DNA from: Formosa sp. Hel1_31_208
GTDB taxonomy: Bacteria > Bacteroidota > Bacteroidia > Flavobacteriales > Flavobacteriaceae
Length of the DNA stretch: 64,000 bases
Reading direction: 5' to 3'
Assembly: GCF_900104785.1 (NCBI RefSeq)
Contig: NZ_LT629733.1
Span: 1,272,501 to 1,336,500, forward strand
A program made the position numbers and the translations under genes. Position 1 is the first letter of the stretch. Each line of letters opens with the position of its first letter. This document shows, piece after piece, positions 62,480-64,000 of this stretch. The notes below the pieces were generated by a model. It ran no database searches, was not told where the DNA came from, and saw nothing but the letters and a program-made list of their open reading frames with translations.

Positions 62480-63088
62480 ATGAAGAATACGTTAAAAACA
62501 GTATTAGCTCTTGTTGTCCTCGTTACAATGTCTGCATTTACAACTGTAGGAACTGGCTATGATATTGGAGACATCGCGACAGATTTTGAACTAAAGAACA
62601 TCGATGGGAACATGGTATCCATGGAAGATTTTAATGAGGCTAAAGGTTTCATTATAGTGTTTACATGTAACACCTGTCCGTATGCAGTTGCCTATGAAGA
62701 TCGGGTAGAAGCATTGAATAAGAAATACGCCGATCAAGGATACCCAGTTATTGCGATCATGCCAAATAATACTGACGTTAAGCCGGGAGATAGTATGGAA
62801 AACATGAAAGCTAGAGCAAAAGCTAAAGGATTTACATTTCCGTATTTGATGGATGAAGGACAACGTATTTATCCGCAATATGGAGCTACTAAAACACCTC
62901 ATGTATATGTTTTAGAGCGCACTAAAAAGGGCCCTCAGGTAAAGTATATTGGAGCGATTGATGACAACTATAAGGATGCTAGCGCAGTGACGAAACGCTA
63001 TGTTGAAGATGCTGTAGATGCTCTATTAGCAGGTAAAGAAGTGCCAGAACAAAAGACCCGAGCAATTGGTTGTTCTATTAAAGTATAA
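62480..63088 (+). CDS. Exported redoxin (AhpC/TSA-like) with CxxCP site
   Basis: 202 residues with a signal peptide (TLKTVLALVVLVTMSAFTT). Thioredoxin fold: FELKNIDGNMVSMEDF, active site FTCNTCPYAVAYE, and GATKTPHVYVLE cis-Pro. The active site is CNTC followed by Pro, as in bacterial redoxin-domain proteins. Periplasmic. A further Cys occurs near the C-terminus (AIGCSIKV). Shares a transcript with the TlpA-like gene. Confidence 0.9.
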   Translation: MKNTLKTVLALVVLVTMSAFTTVGTGYDIGDIATDFELKNIDGNMVSMEDFNEAKGFIIVFTCNTCPYAVAYEDRVEALNKKYADQGYPVIAIMPNNTDVKPGDSMENMKARAKAKGFTFPYLMDEGQRIYPQYGATKTPHVYVLERTKKGPQVKYIGAIDDNYKDASAVTKRYVEDAVDALLAGKEVPEQKTRAIGCSIKV

Positions 63089-63110
63089 CATCAATTTTTA
63101 ATATTTTTTG

Positions 63111-63141
63111 AATCCGAAGTGTAACACTTCGGATTTTTTTT
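63111..63141 (+). terminator. Terminator after the redoxin gene
   Basis: AATCCGAAGTG (63111-63121), TAA loop, CACTTCGGATT (63125-63135), then T to 63141. Perfect stem. Confidence 0.92.
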
Positions 63142-63163
63142 CGTCTTTTTCATAAGGAAAAGT

Positions 63164-63171
63164 TAATTTTG
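63164..63171 (+). promoter_or_regulatory. Candidate -7 box for the rhodanese pair
   Basis: TAATTTTG matches TAnnTTTG, 25 bases before the rhodanese ATG; no TTG is seen at -33. Confidence 0.5.
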
Positions 63172-63196
63172 CACGATTATTGATGAAAAGATAACT

Positions 63197-63511
63197 ATGG
63201 CTGATTTAACACAACAAGATTGGATATCACAATTAACTGCTGACAAAAATGCAGTAATTTTAGATGTCAGAACACCAGAAGAAGTCGCACTTGGTATTAT
63301 TCCTAATGCACTTCATATTGATATTTATAAAGGTCAAGGATTTATTGATGAGGTTAAGCAACTCGATACGTCCAAGAACTATTATGTGTATTGTAAGGTT
63401 GGTGGTCGTAGCGGACAAGCTTGTAGTGTCATGAATCAGTTAGGATTTAAAAACACCTATAACCTTATTGGAGGATTTACCGCATGGCGAGGTGAAGTCG
63501 CTTCAATATAA
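63197..63511 (+). CDS. Cytosolic rhodanese-like protein
   Basis: 104 residues, single rhodanese domain: AVILDVRTPEEVALGIIPNALHID, and the active-site loop VYCKVGGRSGQAC with the catalytic Cys. It handles sulfane sulfur (persulfide) transfer. No signal peptide. It is followed 12 bases later by a second, lipidated rhodanese. Confidence 0.92.
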   Translation: MADLTQQDWISQLTADKNAVILDVRTPEEVALGIIPNALHIDIYKGQGFIDEVKQLDTSKNYYVYCKVGGRSGQACSVMNQLGFKNTYNLIGGFTAWRGEVASI

Positions 63512-63523
63512 AAGTCAATCAAA

Positions 63524-63922
63524 ATGAAAAATAAAGTATTAATTTATTGTTTTGCGATATTCGCTCTAGCGTATAGTTGCAAAGAAAAAACAGAAAGTGA
63601 AATTAAAATTGTATCTCCTGAGGAAATGCAAACACTTTTAGAATTAGAAGACGTTCAACTTGTAGATGTGAGAACACCTGAAGAATATAAAACAGGCTAT
63701 ATTGAGTATTCACAGAATATCGATTTTTTATCTCCTACCTTCGATGATGATATTTCTCAATTGGATAAAAGAAAACCAGTCATTGTCTATTGCAAGTCTG
63801 GAATGCGCAGTGCAAAATGCTCTAAAAAGTTACAAGCCGCTGGCTTTGTAAAGATATACGACCTCGATGGTGGTATTACCCAATGGAAGTATGAGGGTAA
63901 TGAAATAAAGACCATAGACTAA
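63524..63922 (+). CDS. Rhodanese-like lipoprotein
   Basis: 132 residues with a lipobox (IFALAYSC), so an envelope lipoprotein. The rhodanese domain has VQLVDVRTPEEYKTGYI and the active-site loop VYCKSGMRSAKCS (catalytic Cys). Together with the upstream cytosolic rhodanese it gives one copy on each side of the inner membrane. Confidence 0.92.
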   Translation: MKNKVLIYCFAIFALAYSCKEKTESEIKIVSPEEMQTLLELEDVQLVDVRTPEEYKTGYIEYSQNIDFLSPTFDDDISQLDKRKPVIVYCKSGMRSAKCSKKLQAAGFVKIYDLDGGITQWKYEGNEIKTID

Positions 63923-63960
63923 CACAAAAAACCGAACAATCTGTTCGGTTTTTTTTTGTG
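63923..63960 (+). terminator. Terminator after the rhodanese pair
   Basis: ACCGAACA (63931-63938) with TGTTCGGT (63942-63949), extended by A/T pairs, followed by a T-run. The remaining 40 bases of the window carry nothing recognisable. Confidence 0.92.
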
Positions 63961-64000
63961 TCTTAAATTGATATTTGTTAATCAAGGTGAAATGCTCTCG

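Overview
The window is AT-rich and reads as the chromosome of a marine-type member of the Flavobacteriaceae (Bacteroidota). The evidence is the gene content (GSCFA protein, ribosomal protein THX, DUF2851, DUF3467, DUF4369, VF530, PASTA protein next to an RluD-type synthase), the tRNA-tuf-tRNA-secE-nusG-rplKAJL-rpoBC order, and promoters with the Bacteroidota -7 box TAnnTTTG, often with a TTG about 18-20 bases upstream. Shine-Dalgarno sequences are almost absent; rpsU is the striking exception. No CRISPR array, rRNA gene, insertion sequence, prophage or origin was seen, so this is mostly core chromosome.

Layout. 1-9.5 kb: 3' part of alaS, GSCFA gene, coaD and ddl (minus), PASTA-rluD, yaaA, the tiny THX gene, a TPR protein and a uracil-DNA glycosylase-like protein. 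9.6-18 kb: DinB, DUF2851, PspC, a K+ channel, an alanine:Na+ symporter, a helix-hairpin-helix protein, acyl-CoA dehydrogenase and an exported carboxypeptidase-regulatory-domain protein. 18-33 kb: the gene-expression block rpsU, xerC, hpf, four tRNAs, tuf, tRNA-Trp, secE, nusG, rplKAJL, rpoB and rpoC. 33-40.5 kb: DUF3467 gene with a triplicated 3' end, a Fe-S protein, prfC, the overlapping trio idi-queD-manA, a second identical tRNA-Thr, a DUF4369 lipoprotein and DUF819. 40.5-44 kb: a five-gene minus-strand operon (SPFH, glycine-zipper protein, DUF4177, DUF1648, Arc-like ribbon-helix-helix) with back-to-back regulatory DNA, an alpha/beta hydrolase, and two candidate small RNAs. 44-52 kb: AlkB, VanX-like peptidase, TspO-like protein, DEAD-box helicase and small partners, an esterase-YitT-DNA alkylation repair operon and trmL. 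52-60.7 kb: a complete trpEGDCFBA operon on the minus strand. 60.7-64 kb: MarR-YceI, two thioredoxin-fold proteins and two rhodaneses.

The most notable finds are regulatory. The trp operon starts with an unlisted 20-residue leader peptide carrying three consecutive Trp codons, followed by a terminator and a complementary antiterminator segment: a complete ribosome-mediated attenuator. The same operon holds two secreted-lipoprotein genes (a GHL10-type glycoside hydrolase and a CBM9-type binding protein) between trpB and trpA, fused into the chain by overlaps. At 42.56 kb an exact sigma-54 (-24/-12) promoter points into a 115-base non-coding stretch ending in a perfect terminator, diverging from the SPFH operon promoter. 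Several genes too short for routine ORF calling were read directly from the sequence (THX, RHH regulator, DUF4177, glycine-zipper protein, TrpL, and a 49-residue ORF).
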